Part shown: positions 18,901 to 26,443 of the stretch, piece after piece | How positions within the stretch are numbered: position 1 is the stretch's first letter | Layout of the letters: every line of letters starts with the position of its first letter | NCBI RefSeq assembly: GCF_018802605.1 | Contig: NZ_CP069161.1 | Span: 1-64,000, forward strand | Origin: Paludibacterium paludis | GTDB taxonomy: Bacteria; Pseudomonadota; Gammaproteobacteria; Burkholderiales; Chromobacteriaceae | Direction of reading: 5' to 3' | DNA: 64,000 bases | The notes under the pieces: model-generated | What the model was told of the DNA's origin: nothing | Seen by the model: only the letters and a program-made list of their open reading frames with translations | Databases searched by the model: none | Program-made: the position numbers and the translations under genes

Positions 18901-20115
18901 TCAGGCCGCGCGCAGGCGCGCCTGGAACAGAACCTGCAGAAACGTGATCAGGCCGAGCGCGGTCACCGCCAGCGTCCAGGCGCCATTGTGATGTAACAGC
19001 ACCGAGGCGGTGGCGGCGATGCCGGCCAGGCCTTGCTGCAGGAAGCCGCACAGCGCCATCGCATGGGCGCCGTGATCCTTGGCGTCGCTGACCGCGGTGG
19101 CCATGCTGTTGGGAAACAGCACCGCCTGACCGAAAATGGTCAGGCAATACAGGCCAACGAACAGCAGCAGGCCGGGTCTGGCCTCCAGCACGCCCAGATG
19201 CCAGCAAAGCAGCATGGCGACGGTGGCCGCGGCCATCAGCAGCGCGCCGCTTCGCATCAGCCTCTTGCCACCCAGCTTGGCAACCGTGCGATTGACCGTC
19301 ATCGCGCCCAAGAAATAAGCCAGGCCGATCAGCAGACCGACATTGCCGAAGCTCGCCACCGCCAGGCCGAAATGCTCCTGGAACACGAAGGGGCTGACTT
19401 CCTGCAGCGTGACCGTGGTGGCGAAACCCAGGCCACCGGCGCAGGCCGGCACCACAAAGCCCGAGCGGCGCAGAATCTGCCAGTAGGGACTGCCACCGTG
19501 GCGCGCGGCCGCCGGCCGCCCGTCCTGCAGCGACAGGGTCATGCTCAGCAACGCGGCCAGGGTACCGGTGACGGCCATCAGCACGAAGCCCGCTTGCCAG
19601 CGGCTGTACTGGCCGATCAGCCCGCCGATGAACTGACCGCCACCCAGCGCGGTGATGAAGGCGATGGACAGCACCGACAAGCGGCGCGCCAGCTCGTCGC
19701 CGCTCCAGTTATCGCGCACGATGATGCGGGCGATGATGGCGGCGCCGCCGGCGGAGATACCCTGCAACACCCGCAGCGCCAACAGCTCGACGGCGCTGCC
19801 GACGACGGCCAGCAACGCACTGCACAACACGAACAGCGCCAGCGAAACCAGCAGCGGCCCGCGGCGCCCCCAGCGGTCGGCGGCCGACCCCCAGAACAGC
19901 ACCGGCAGCGCGGCGCCGACGACGAAGCCGGAAATCGACATCTCCACCAGGCTCTGGCTCATCGCCAGCTCGCGCATCACCGCCGGCAGGGACGGCAGGT
20001 AGACGGTGGTGGCCATCTGCGCCATGAACACGATCAGGCAGCACAACACCATCACGCGCGCGGCCGGACGCGCGGCCTGCTGCGCGGCGGCGGTCTGAAA
20101 GGAAACCTTGCTCAT
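18901..20115 (-). CDS. MFS transporter, drug:H+ antiporter (DHA1) type
   Basis: 404-residue inner-membrane protein with about 12 hydrophobic segments and the MFS motif A GSAADRWGRRGPLL between helices 2 and 3. Family members such as Bcr/CflA export drugs or metabolites using the proton gradient; the substrate here is unknown. Its ATG overlaps the stop of a small upstream ORF by ATGA (20112-20115), so translation may be coupled. The stop at 18901 lies two bases from the IS3 end, so its own terminator has been lost. Composition returns to that of the chromosome here. Confidence 0.9.
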   Translation of the reverse strand: MSKVSFQTAAAQQAARPAARVMVLCCLIVFMAQMATTVYLPSLPAVMRELAMSQSLVEMSISGFVVGAALPVLFWGSAADRWGRRGPLLVSLALFVLCSALLAVVGSAVELLALRVLQGISAGGAAIIARIIVRDNWSGDELARRLSVLSIAFITALGGGQFIGGLIGQYSRWQAGFVLMAVTGTLAALLSMTLSLQDGRPAAARHGGSPYWQILRRSGFVVPACAGGLGFATTVTLQEVSPFVFQEHFGLAVASFGNVGLLIGLAYFLGAMTVNRTVAKLGGKRLMRSGALLMAAATVAMLLCWHLGVLEARPGLLLFVGLYCLTIFGQAVLFPNSMATAVSDAKDHGAHAMALCGFLQQGLAGIAATASVLLHHNGAWTLAVTALGLITFLQVLFQARLRAA

Positions 20116-20459
20116 GACAGGCTCGCAGCGATATGGGGCAGACGCCGTTGTGCTCGATCTGCGCCGCCATCGTATTGGCGCGGATCATGCGGCCCTTGGC
20201 GTACCGGATGGCGCGCGCGTCCAAGCCGAAGCGGATCGCTGAGGTTTGCCGATTCCACGTGCAGGTCGAACAAGCGGGTCGTATCCCGCGGCATCTGTTG
20301 CAACACCAACAAATCGGGGGATATCTCTGCGGCCAAGTCCTCATGACAGCCGTTCCGAAGAGTGCGGGTAGCAGTATTGGCCATGCCGGTAGCCGTGATG
20401 ACATCCCGGAAGCTGTTGCCAAGCAGAATGGCTTTTTTGATAGGGGTGTATCGATGCAT
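20112..20459 (-). CDS. Hypothetical protein upstream of the MFS gene, possibly frameshifted
   Basis: 115 residues from ATG 20459 (MHRYTPIKKAILL). The first 75 or so residues look like ordinary protein (RDVITATGMANTATRTL, ISPDLLVLQQM). After about 20250 this frame becomes Arg/Gln-rich, while the next frame reads more protein-like (LDARAIRYAKGRMIRANTM). A frameshift in a real gene is therefore plausible. As it stands it overlaps the MFS gene by ATGA. I do not recognise the family. Confidence 0.35.
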   Translation of the reverse strand: MHRYTPIKKAILLGNSFRDVITATGMANTATRTLRNGCHEDLAAEISPDLLVLQQMPRDTTRLFDLHVESANLSDPLRLGRARHPVRQGPHDPRQYDGGADRAQRRLPHIAASLS

Positions 20460-20611
20460 CGTGTGTAGCCCCGTGGTGTGTTGATCGAGATGATTTGCGC
20501 TTCTCGCGCAACACACAGACTGTTTTTATATAAATTAAAAATATTATGTCACACAATGCCATTCATAAAGCATACAGTTACCCCACAAGCACGGGTAAAC
20601 TGCCCTGCAGC

Positions 20612-20704
20612 GTTGTAGGGTGATAGCAACGTGAAATGTGTGTCGGGCACGTGAAAAAGCGCTGGCGTAGCGAGTGAAAAACCCGCCGCCTCCGGCGGTC
20701 TTTT
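20612..20704 (+). repeat. Dispersed terminator-associated repeat, copy 2
   Basis: GTTGTAGGGTGA, then GTGAAATGTGTGTC, GTGAAAAAG and AGTGAAAAACCCGCCG, ending in a GC hairpin. It aligns along its length with 4996-5091. The same strand orientation is kept. Confidence 0.7.
20683..20704. terminator. Hairpin terminator in repeat copy 2
   Basis: CCGCCG, loop CCTC, CGGCGG, then TCTTTT on the + strand and GGGTTTTT on the minus strand. It could act in both directions. Confidence 0.65.
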
Positions 20705-20885
20705 CCATTTCAGAGCCAAGCGCCGCATTCGTGGACTGTCCCGCCCCCGGGGGGCAATCCTGCTCTGGACTACCGCAACGGTGCCACCTGACATCCGAGC
20801 AGACACATGCGGAATGGTCCGGCGACATCCTGTGTGTTCGACTCCTCCACTGACCTTTAGATAACGAGAAAGATCGGTCTGCACT

Positions 20886-22151
20886 ATGGATGAACTAGCG
20901 TTCCGTATTCCCCAGTTCTATGAGGCTCTGTCGGTTGTGCCGCCCGCGCCGAACAGCTCCGCGGCGGAAGATGAAACGTACTGGTCCAGCGTTCGCAAGT
21001 TGTATTTGGTATCGAACCGGCCGGTGAATCTTGAAAACGGGTTCTGGGGCACGATGGCCGAACCGGTCAAGGACATGTTTCATTACTGGATCGACCGGGT
21101 CAATTACGAGAACACCCTGCTGATCCGGCCGCACTGGCCACGCCTGCTGGATGGTTTGAGACATTCCGTGGCGACCGCGCTTGGTTGCGGTGACGATGAG
21201 ATCGTCCTCACCCGCGGAGCCACCGAAGCCATGCAGGCTTTGATCGGGGGATATAACCGGCTACGGCCAGGCGACGAGGTGATGTACGCCGATCTGGATT
21301 ACCCCGCCATGCGGGATGCCATGCAATGGCTACGCATCCGACGCCAGGTAGTGCCGGTGGAAGTCTCCATTCCCGAGCCAGCCAGCCGTACGGCGGTGCT
21401 CGACGCCTACGCGGAGGCGCTGCGCCAACACCCCGGAACCAAACTTGTGCTGCTCAGCCATGTCTGCTTTGGCACAGGCCTGGTGATGCCGGTACGGGAG
21501 ATCAGCGCCCTGGCGCAACACGCAGGCGCGGACGTCATTGTGGACGCCGCGCACGCCTGGGGCCAGATGGATTTCTCGGCCCCGGACCTTGGCGCTCCCT
21601 ACGCCGCTTTCAACCTGCACAAATGGATCGGCGCACCTCTTGGGTGCGGATGCCTTTACATACGCCGGGACGCACTGACCGCCATCGATCCGTTCATGGG
21701 CGACCATCAGTACCGGGAGACCGACATCCGCTCGCGCGTGCATACCGGAGCTCCGAATTTTGCGGCCTGGCTGACCATTCCCGCCGCACTGGACGTTCAT
21801 CGGCATATTGGTCCGCGCCAGAAGGAGTGGCGTCTGCGCAAGTTGAGGAACGACTGGGCCATTCCGGCACGGCAGCTCCCCAATCTGGACATCCAGACGC
21901 CGGACGACCCCTCCATGGTCGCGGGCATTACCTCGTTCCGGTTGCATGGGCATGGGAGCATGGAGGCATGCCAGGCCATCGTCACCAGGCTACGGGACGT
22001 TCACGGGGTCCACACCGTCCATCGTGCCGGCCCGGCCAAAGGCAACGTGGTCCGCGTGACGCCATCCATCGCAACCTTGCCGGAAGACATGGCGCGGCTG
22101 CTCGCAGGATTACGCGCCCTGTCCGGGGAAGCCCTCGACATCCCTCATTAA
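20886..22151 (+). CDS. Class V PLP-dependent aminotransferase family protein (isopenicillin N epimerase-like)
   Basis: 421 residues with the fold-type I, class V layout: GATEAMQALI near 111-120 for phosphate binding, Asp220 in VDAAHAWGQ that holds the PLP ring nitrogen, and Lys246 in NLHKWIGAPLG as Schiff base. The overall pattern matches the isopenicillin N epimerase/cysteine desulfurase-like branch. The natural substrate is unknown. It stands alone, convergent with the LysR gene downstream. Confidence 0.88.
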   Translation: MDELAFRIPQFYEALSVVPPAPNSSAAEDETYWSSVRKLYLVSNRPVNLENGFWGTMAEPVKDMFHYWIDRVNYENTLLIRPHWPRLLDGLRHSVATALGCGDDEIVLTRGATEAMQALIGGYNRLRPGDEVMYADLDYPAMRDAMQWLRIRRQVVPVEVSIPEPASRTAVLDAYAEALRQHPGTKLVLLSHVCFGTGLVMPVREISALAQHAGADVIVDAAHAWGQMDFSAPDLGAPYAAFNLHKWIGAPLGCGCLYIRRDALTAIDPFMGDHQYRETDIRSRVHTGAPNFAAWLTIPAALDVHRHIGPRQKEWRLRKLRNDWAIPARQLPNLDIQTPDDPSMVAGITSFRLHGHGSMEACQAIVTRLRDVHGVHTVHRAGPAKGNVVRVTPSIATLPEDMARLLAGLRALSGEALDIPH

Positions 22152-22422
22152 CATCGGGGCGGATCGATACCGGCAAAATCCAGCCAGGTGTTTAACGCAT
22201 TGTTCGCGTCAGATGTTACCGCTGACAACGTGAATACATTGCGCAATTGACGTCGTGACAATAAAGACCAGCCAGGAGAGGAACCGGCGTCCCGCCGGAA
22301 CGCATCATGCGCAAACGAACGACGTTTTTTTCATCGACCCGAACAACACCAGCGACCGTCAGGAGCGTCGCGACCATCTACAACAGCAACACTTTGCGGA
22401 AAGCATGGTAAAGCGGGAGAAA

Positions 22423-23322
22423 TCAACGGTTCCGCAGTCGCTCCTGCGCGTCCGCCAGCAATATGTCGTAGAGCCTTCTGGCGGCCATCCCTGTCTGATT
22501 GCCCTTGGGCGCCACCAGATGAACCGGCACCTGATAGCGCGATCCACCCGCCAAGGGCAGCCTGACCATCCCGGCCATATCCCGCGCCTGCAGCATGTGA
22601 TCCGGAATCCGGCAGAATCCCAACCCGGCCTGCACGGCTTGCCAGGCCTGATCGAAACTGTCCACGGTGAGCCGACGCTGCGCCTTGAGCCAGCCGACGT
22701 TTTCGCTGGCCGAGCCCTCCGCGCCCAGATCCCGCAGCACAATTTGCGTTTCCACCAGCAAATCCTCATTGGTCACGCCGCACTTTTGGGCTAGCGAATG
22801 GTGACGGGCGGCAACAGGAATCATCGTCACCAGGCCGAATGCCTCGGCAAGGTGATTCTCGACCGGCAGATTGACGATGGCAAGATCGACTTGCCGTTCC
22901 CGAACCGCCCGCTGCGTGCTGGACAAGGACGTTTCGCGCACCTGCACCGACGTGCCCGGATTCTGCTCGAAGAACCGCCGCAATGGCCGGTACAGCCATT
23001 CCCTGCAGCACAGATGATCGATCGAAACATGGATTTCGGATTCCATGCCTTGCGACAGTTGCGCGCCGATCAGCTCCAGGTCCCGGGCTTGCTCGATCAT
23101 CGGAACCGCCCGCCGCAACAGGGTTTTCGCGTGATCGGTCAACACCGACCGTTTGCCTTCGATTTTCAGCAACGAGACACCAAGCTGCGCCTCCAGCTTG
23201 CGGATGGCGTAAATCAGGGTGGTATGGCTTTTGTTCAGGCTCAGCGCCGCCGCCTGAATGCTGCCGGCCTTGTCTATTTCAAGCAGCGTGAGCCACTGCT
23301 CCAACGTGGATTTGAGTTTCAT
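22423..23322 (-). CDS. LysR-family transcriptional regulator
   Basis: About 299 residues from ATG 23322; an upstream in-frame ATG at 23361 would add 13 atypical residues. The N-terminal HTH_1 domain is clear (IDKAGSIQAAALSLNKSHTTLIYAIRKLE) and is followed by a LysR substrate-binding domain (IHVSIDHLCC...VDLAIVNLP). It is divergent from the ydhR-like gene, so that gene or itself is a likely target. The 271-base gap 22152-22422 shows no gene. Confidence 0.92.
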   Translation of the reverse strand: MKLKSTLEQWLTLLEIDKAGSIQAAALSLNKSHTTLIYAIRKLEAQLGVSLLKIEGKRSVLTDHAKTLLRRAVPMIEQARDLELIGAQLSQGMESEIHVSIDHLCCREWLYRPLRRFFEQNPGTSVQVRETSLSSTQRAVRERQVDLAIVNLPVENHLAEAFGLVTMIPVAARHHSLAQKCGVTNEDLLVETQIVLRDLGAEGSASENVGWLKAQRRLTVDSFDQAWQAVQAGLGFCRIPDHMLQARDMAGMVRLPLAGGSRYQVPVHLVAPKGNQTGMAARRLYDILLADAQERLRNR

Positions 23323-23399
23323 GATCACGGTGTTCCGGTCATGCACTTGGGCCGCCGGCACTCCGTACGGCTCCGGTTACGTGCCAACCCATCGGCTTG

Positions 23400-23420
23400 T
23401 CTGTCTATTTAGTAGACAGA
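23400..23420. promoter_or_regulatory. Palindromic operator at a sigma-70 promoter
   Basis: Perfect 8-base arms TCTGTCTA / TAGACAGA around TTTAG. A good -10 TATAAT follows at 23440-23445, which puts the palindrome over the -35 region of a + strand promoter for the ydhR-like gene. TAGAC/GTCTA half sites are typical of TetR-family operators; the repressor is not identified in this window. Confidence 0.55.
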
Positions 23421-23566
23421 TTAGCTCGAATCATTGAACTATAATGTAAAAATAATGTATGTATGATGAGCGTTCCCGGCTGGCGCGAAAACCCCTTCCA
23501 CCCCGTGTGGATCACTTTTTCGACGCATGCCGATCATGACTCTTGAAACCCTACCTGGAGCGCTTC

Positions 23567-23887
23567 ATGCCAAAACTTCTGCAAGTCCACTTCGATTTCA
23601 CCGGTCCCTTTGGCCACGAAATGACAGCTCAACTGCAAGAGCTGGCAGCCTCCATCAATCAGGAACCCGGCTTCCTCTGGAAAATATGGACGGAGAATCA
23701 GCAGGGCCAGGAAGCCGGCGGCATCTATCTTTTTGCCAGCGAGGAAACGGCACGGGCTTACCTGCACATGCACACCGCGCGACTGAAAGCGTTTGGGGTA
23801 AAGAATGTGACCGGCAAGATCTTCGACGTGAACATGGCGCTCAGCCAGATCAATCAGGCGGATTTTGTGCAGGCGGCGGGCGAATGA
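23567..23887 (+). CDS. YdhR-family putative monooxygenase
   Basis: 106 residues, the length of E. coli YdhR (about 101), a small dimeric alpha/beta-barrel protein annotated as a putative monooxygenase. Seen: [16 protein letters not shown] at the start, [12 protein letters not shown] and [17 protein letters not shown], which fit the family. Start ATG 23567 has GGAG 7 bases before it. Expression probably depends on the palindromic operator upstream. The biochemical role is unproven. Confidence 0.85.
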   Translation: MPKLLQVHFDFTGPFGHEMTAQLQELAASINQEPGFLWKIWTENQQGQEAGGIYLFASEETARAYLHMHTARLKAFGVKNVTGKIFDVNMALSQINQADFVQAAGE

Positions 23888-23901
23888 GGCGCCGGTCTTC
23901 G

Positions 23902-24231
23902 TCACTCGAACAAGCCACGGAATGACGCTTCGCCCTGCGGTGTGCAGATCACGATCCTGGAGTCGGGCACACGCCGCGCCCAACCAAGTGCCAGAACCCA
24001 TTCGAACAACGCCGCCCCCAGCGCGCCGGCGAGGTGATGCCGCCTCTCGCTCCAGTCAAGGCATGCGCGGCAGAGCGCACGTCGGCCATTGGCCACTTCT
24101 CCTGCGTCGATGCCCATCCACCGGAACCATGCCAAACCTTCCGGACCGACCTTCAGCCCCTCTTCATCGTTGACGAGCACGCCACGCCCGATGAGTGCTT
24201 CATGCGCAGCGCCGGCTCGCGCATGCGACAC
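23902..24231 (-). pseudogene. ArsR-type regulator, C-terminal remnant
   Basis: 109 residues that match only the C-terminal half of a family of about 220-residue ArsR-like winged-helix regulators: LCRACLDWSERRHHLAGALGAALFEW is the conserved region (first part RACLDWSERR, then HHLAGALG). The N-terminal DNA-binding half is absent and no frame upstream restores it. It lies in a stretch of gene debris between the ydhR-like gene and the HAD gene. Confidence 0.7.
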
Positions 24232-24325
24232 CCCGAATGGGTTGCCCGTGGCCTAAACCATTCATGGGAAAAGGCAGTGTGACAATGCGGCAACCACCTC
24301 AAGGAAAGGACAAAGATTAACGTAC

Positions 24326-24340
24326 ACGGCAAATTGCCGT
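24326..24340. promoter_or_regulatory. Inverted repeat before a DUF1778 antitoxin stub
   Basis: ACGGCA-AAT-TGCCGT, flanked on both sides by GTAC, 25 bases before the ATG at 24366. It may be the old autoregulatory operator of a toxin-antitoxin pair, since DUF1778 antitoxins repress their own promoters. Confidence 0.4.
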
Positions 24341-24365
24341 ACAAACACATGAGAAGGACACCATC

Positions 24366-24419
24366 ATGGCAACCGCCACCGCTCGTCTCGAAGCCCGGAT
24401 CAGTTCCGCTTTGCAAGCG
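24366..24419 (+). pseudogene. N-terminal stub of a DUF1778 (TacA-like) antitoxin
   Basis: With AGAAGGA before the ATG, the first residues read MATATARLEARISSALQ, like the ribbon-helix-helix N terminus of DUF1778 antitoxins that pair with GNAT toxins. After about 17 residues the similarity ends and the frame continues as Pro/Arg-rich non-coding-like sequence. No toxin gene follows. Identification rests on a short match. Confidence 0.45.
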
Positions 24420-24516
24420 CCCCCGCCGCCCGCCGCGCAAACCGGCAACGCTCCCCCCGGGTTGACACTCCAATGCTCGGCCCGCCCACAGATGCGCGGC
24501 GCCGGAACCCCGCGCC

Positions 24517-25113
24517 TTACTCTCCGGTCAACTCGGCAAGCCGCCGCCGACAGGATTCGGCGCTGGAGAACAGGATGGCCCGCATGCCGGCCCGGCGCGC
24601 GCCGATAACGTTCGGCTCCAGATCATCGATCATCACCGTATCGGCGGCGCTCAGACCATACTGCCGGATCAATTGGCGGTAGATCGCCGTATCGGGTTTC
24701 ATCAGCCCAAGATGTCCCGACACCAGAATGCCCTGAAACAGCTCCCAGTGGGGATAATGAGCCCGCAGAAAAGCGAAGGTCCGCCGCGACATGTTGGAGA
24801 CGACATAAAGCGGTACGCCCCGACCGTGAAGGTCGAAAAGCAATGCCCAGGAAGTGTCGAGCGGCGTCATGCCCAGTCGCGTCGCCCACAGCAACCCCTC
24901 GATTTCCACTTCCGGCAACCCGGACCGCTCGGCGAAACGCGCGATCGCCTGCCGCTCGGTCAACACGCCCCGGTCGAGCGCCACCCAGTCGCCATGCCGG
25001 TAGACGGTTTCACGGACCCGCTCGCGCAGCGCCTCGTCGGCGAAAAACTGCGCCAACCGATGCTCGGGATTCCAGTCGAACAGAACCCCGCCCAAATCGA
25101 AAACCACATTCAT
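24517..25113 (-). CDS. HAD-superfamily hydrolase (HAD-IA, YihX-like)
   Basis: 198 residues from ATG 25113 with GGAGGA upstream. Motif I VVFDLGGVLFDWNP (Asp6), motif II YVVSNMSRR, and the C-terminal MIDDLEPNVIGARRAGMRAI are typical of HAD-IA phosphatases such as YihX, which removes phosphate from glucose-1-phosphate. It follows the inositol-3-phosphate synthase gene by 58 bases on the same strand. A role in dephosphorylating inositol phosphate is possible but inferred from position only. Confidence 0.88.
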   Translation of the reverse strand: MNVVFDLGGVLFDWNPEHRLAQFFADEALRERVRETVYRHGDWVALDRGVLTERQAIARFAERSGLPEVEIEGLLWATRLGMTPLDTSWALLFDLHGRGVPLYVVSNMSRRTFAFLRAHYPHWELFQGILVSGHLGLMKPDTAIYRQLIRQYGLSAADTVMIDDLEPNVIGARRAGMRAILFSSAESCRRRLAELTGE

Positions 25114-25171
25114 GCGCGAGTCCTCCATCGGACGCGCGCGGCGACCGGCGCGATACCGGCCGACACGGCGT

Positions 25172-26236
25172 CTACAATGCGCTCCACTGTTCCATCAGGG
25201 TCTTTTCATCGGCTTCGGCCACCACCCGGGGCGGCAGCTTGAACAGGAACGGCGCCGGTTCTTCCACGGCGCCGCAGAGCCGCCGGTCGCGCGCCACCTG
25301 CGCGCAGCGTATCGCATCGATGGCAACGCCCGCCGAATTCGGGCTGTCCTCCACCTCGAGCCGCAGTTCGATGGAAAAGTTCATGTCCAGGCAGGCATTG
25401 CCTTCCAGACGGATGTACGCGACTTTTCTGTCTTTGAGCAACGGCAGGCAGTCGGACGGCCCGACATTGATCTGCGCCGCGTCGCCGAGCAGATCGGCGA
25501 TGGCGTTGGACTTGGTGAACTTCTTGGACACCGCCCGCCCGCGATCGGACATGTTCAGGAAATCCGTGTTGCCGCCCACATTCAACTGGTAGGTCGAATG
25601 CACCCGCGCACCCCGGTCGAGGAGCGTCTGACAGAGTTTTCGATGGAGCATCGTCGCCCCGATCTGGCTTTTGATGTCATCGCCCAGCACCGGCAGACCC
25701 GCTTGCCGGAAACGTTCCGCCCACACCGCGTCGCTCGCCACACGTTCCGGATTGCAATTGACGAAGGCGCAGCCTGCCGCGAGACTGGCGCTGGCATACA
25801 GATCGGTATCCCGGCGCGCGCCGACAGGCAGATAACTGACCACGACATCGGCCCGGCTCGCCTTGAGGCGCTCGGCGATGTCGTCGGCCGGGGTGTCGAG
25901 GCAGACCGGATCGATATCGACCACGTCGCGCAAATTGGCTCCGATACCGTCCTGGAACGCGCCGGGCGCGACGATCACTCCCAGGGCGGGCACATCGCGA
26001 TAGCGGGTGGTGCAGTTGGGAGGCGCGAAGATCGCTTCGGCCACATCCCGGCCGATCTTGGTCCGGTTGATGTCGAATGCCGCCACGACGCGGACATGGC
26101 CGACGCCGTAACCCCCGATCTCTTCGTGCATGAGGCCCGCAAAACCGGGATCCGGTCCGCCCGCGGGCTGGATGAGCTGAACCAGGCTGGAGGCGCAGTT
26201 GCCCACGCCGACAATGGCGATGTTGATGTCCTTCAT
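25172..26236 (-). CDS. ino1: Inositol-3-phosphate synthase (myo-inositol-1-phosphate synthase)
   Basis: 354 residues from ATG 26236 with GGAG upstream. It converts glucose-6-phosphate to inositol-3-phosphate with bound NAD. Seen: the Rossmann motif IAIVGVGNCASSL, CNPE, GDDIKSQIGATMLHR, YQLNVGGNTDFLNM and SKKFTKSNAI, all conserved in the prokaryotic short form. The pathway is common in actinobacteria and archaea but sparse in betaproteobacteria. The HAD hydrolase downstream may provide the phosphatase step to free inositol. Confidence 0.93.
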   Translation of the reverse strand: MKDINIAIVGVGNCASSLVQLIQPAGGPDPGFAGLMHEEIGGYGVGHVRVVAAFDINRTKIGRDVAEAIFAPPNCTTRYRDVPALGVIVAPGAFQDGIGANLRDVVDIDPVCLDTPADDIAERLKASRADVVVSYLPVGARRDTDLYASASLAAGCAFVNCNPERVASDAVWAERFRQAGLPVLGDDIKSQIGATMLHRKLCQTLLDRGARVHSTYQLNVGGNTDFLNMSDRGRAVSKKFTKSNAIADLLGDAAQINVGPSDCLPLLKDRKVAYIRLEGNACLDMNFSIELRLEVEDSPNSAGVAIDAIRCAQVARDRRLCGAVEEPAPFLFKLPPRVVAEADEKTLMEQWSAL

Positions 26237-26406
26237 GCGACCACTCCTTATATGCAAAAGGGCAGGAAAGATTCAACAGGCAGCAGCATCACAGCGGTGG
26301 TAATTGGTTTGACTGCGTCTGCATCATAGGGACAAGGAGGTCGATCGGTAAAGGGCGCGCGGTCGGCGCGGTTCGCGCGCGTCCGGTTTGCGCGCCCCCT
26401 CACGAA

Positions 26407-26430
26407 AAACCCGCCGTTGGCGGCGGGTTT
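26407..26430 (-). terminator. Rho-independent terminator of the TonB receptor gene
   Basis: Perfect 10-base stem AAACCCGCCG / CGGCGGGTTT with loop TTGG and, on the minus strand, a following T run, 13 bases beyond the receptor stop codon. Confidence 0.9.
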
Positions 26431-26443
26431 CGGTGCGGCCGGC

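Larger units (their letters stand above)
20517..20885. other. 369-base intergenic region before the aminotransferase
   Basis: Holds a short AT-rich patch (about 20520-20560), the second copy of the terminator-linked repeat (20612-20704), and then about 180 bases in which I see no gene. The promoter of the downstream aminotransferase must lie in the last part but no clear -35/-10 stands out. Confidence 0.5.

Noticed and set aside
20815..20860. tRNA-like GTTCGACTCC sequence
   Set aside because: Resembles a T-loop, but the arms do not pair and no acceptor or anticodon stem can be built.
22255..22794. Plus-strand ORF over the LysR gene and its 3' gap
   Set aside because: Most of it is antisense to a clear LysR regulator, and its sequence is Arg/Gln/His-rich without family features.
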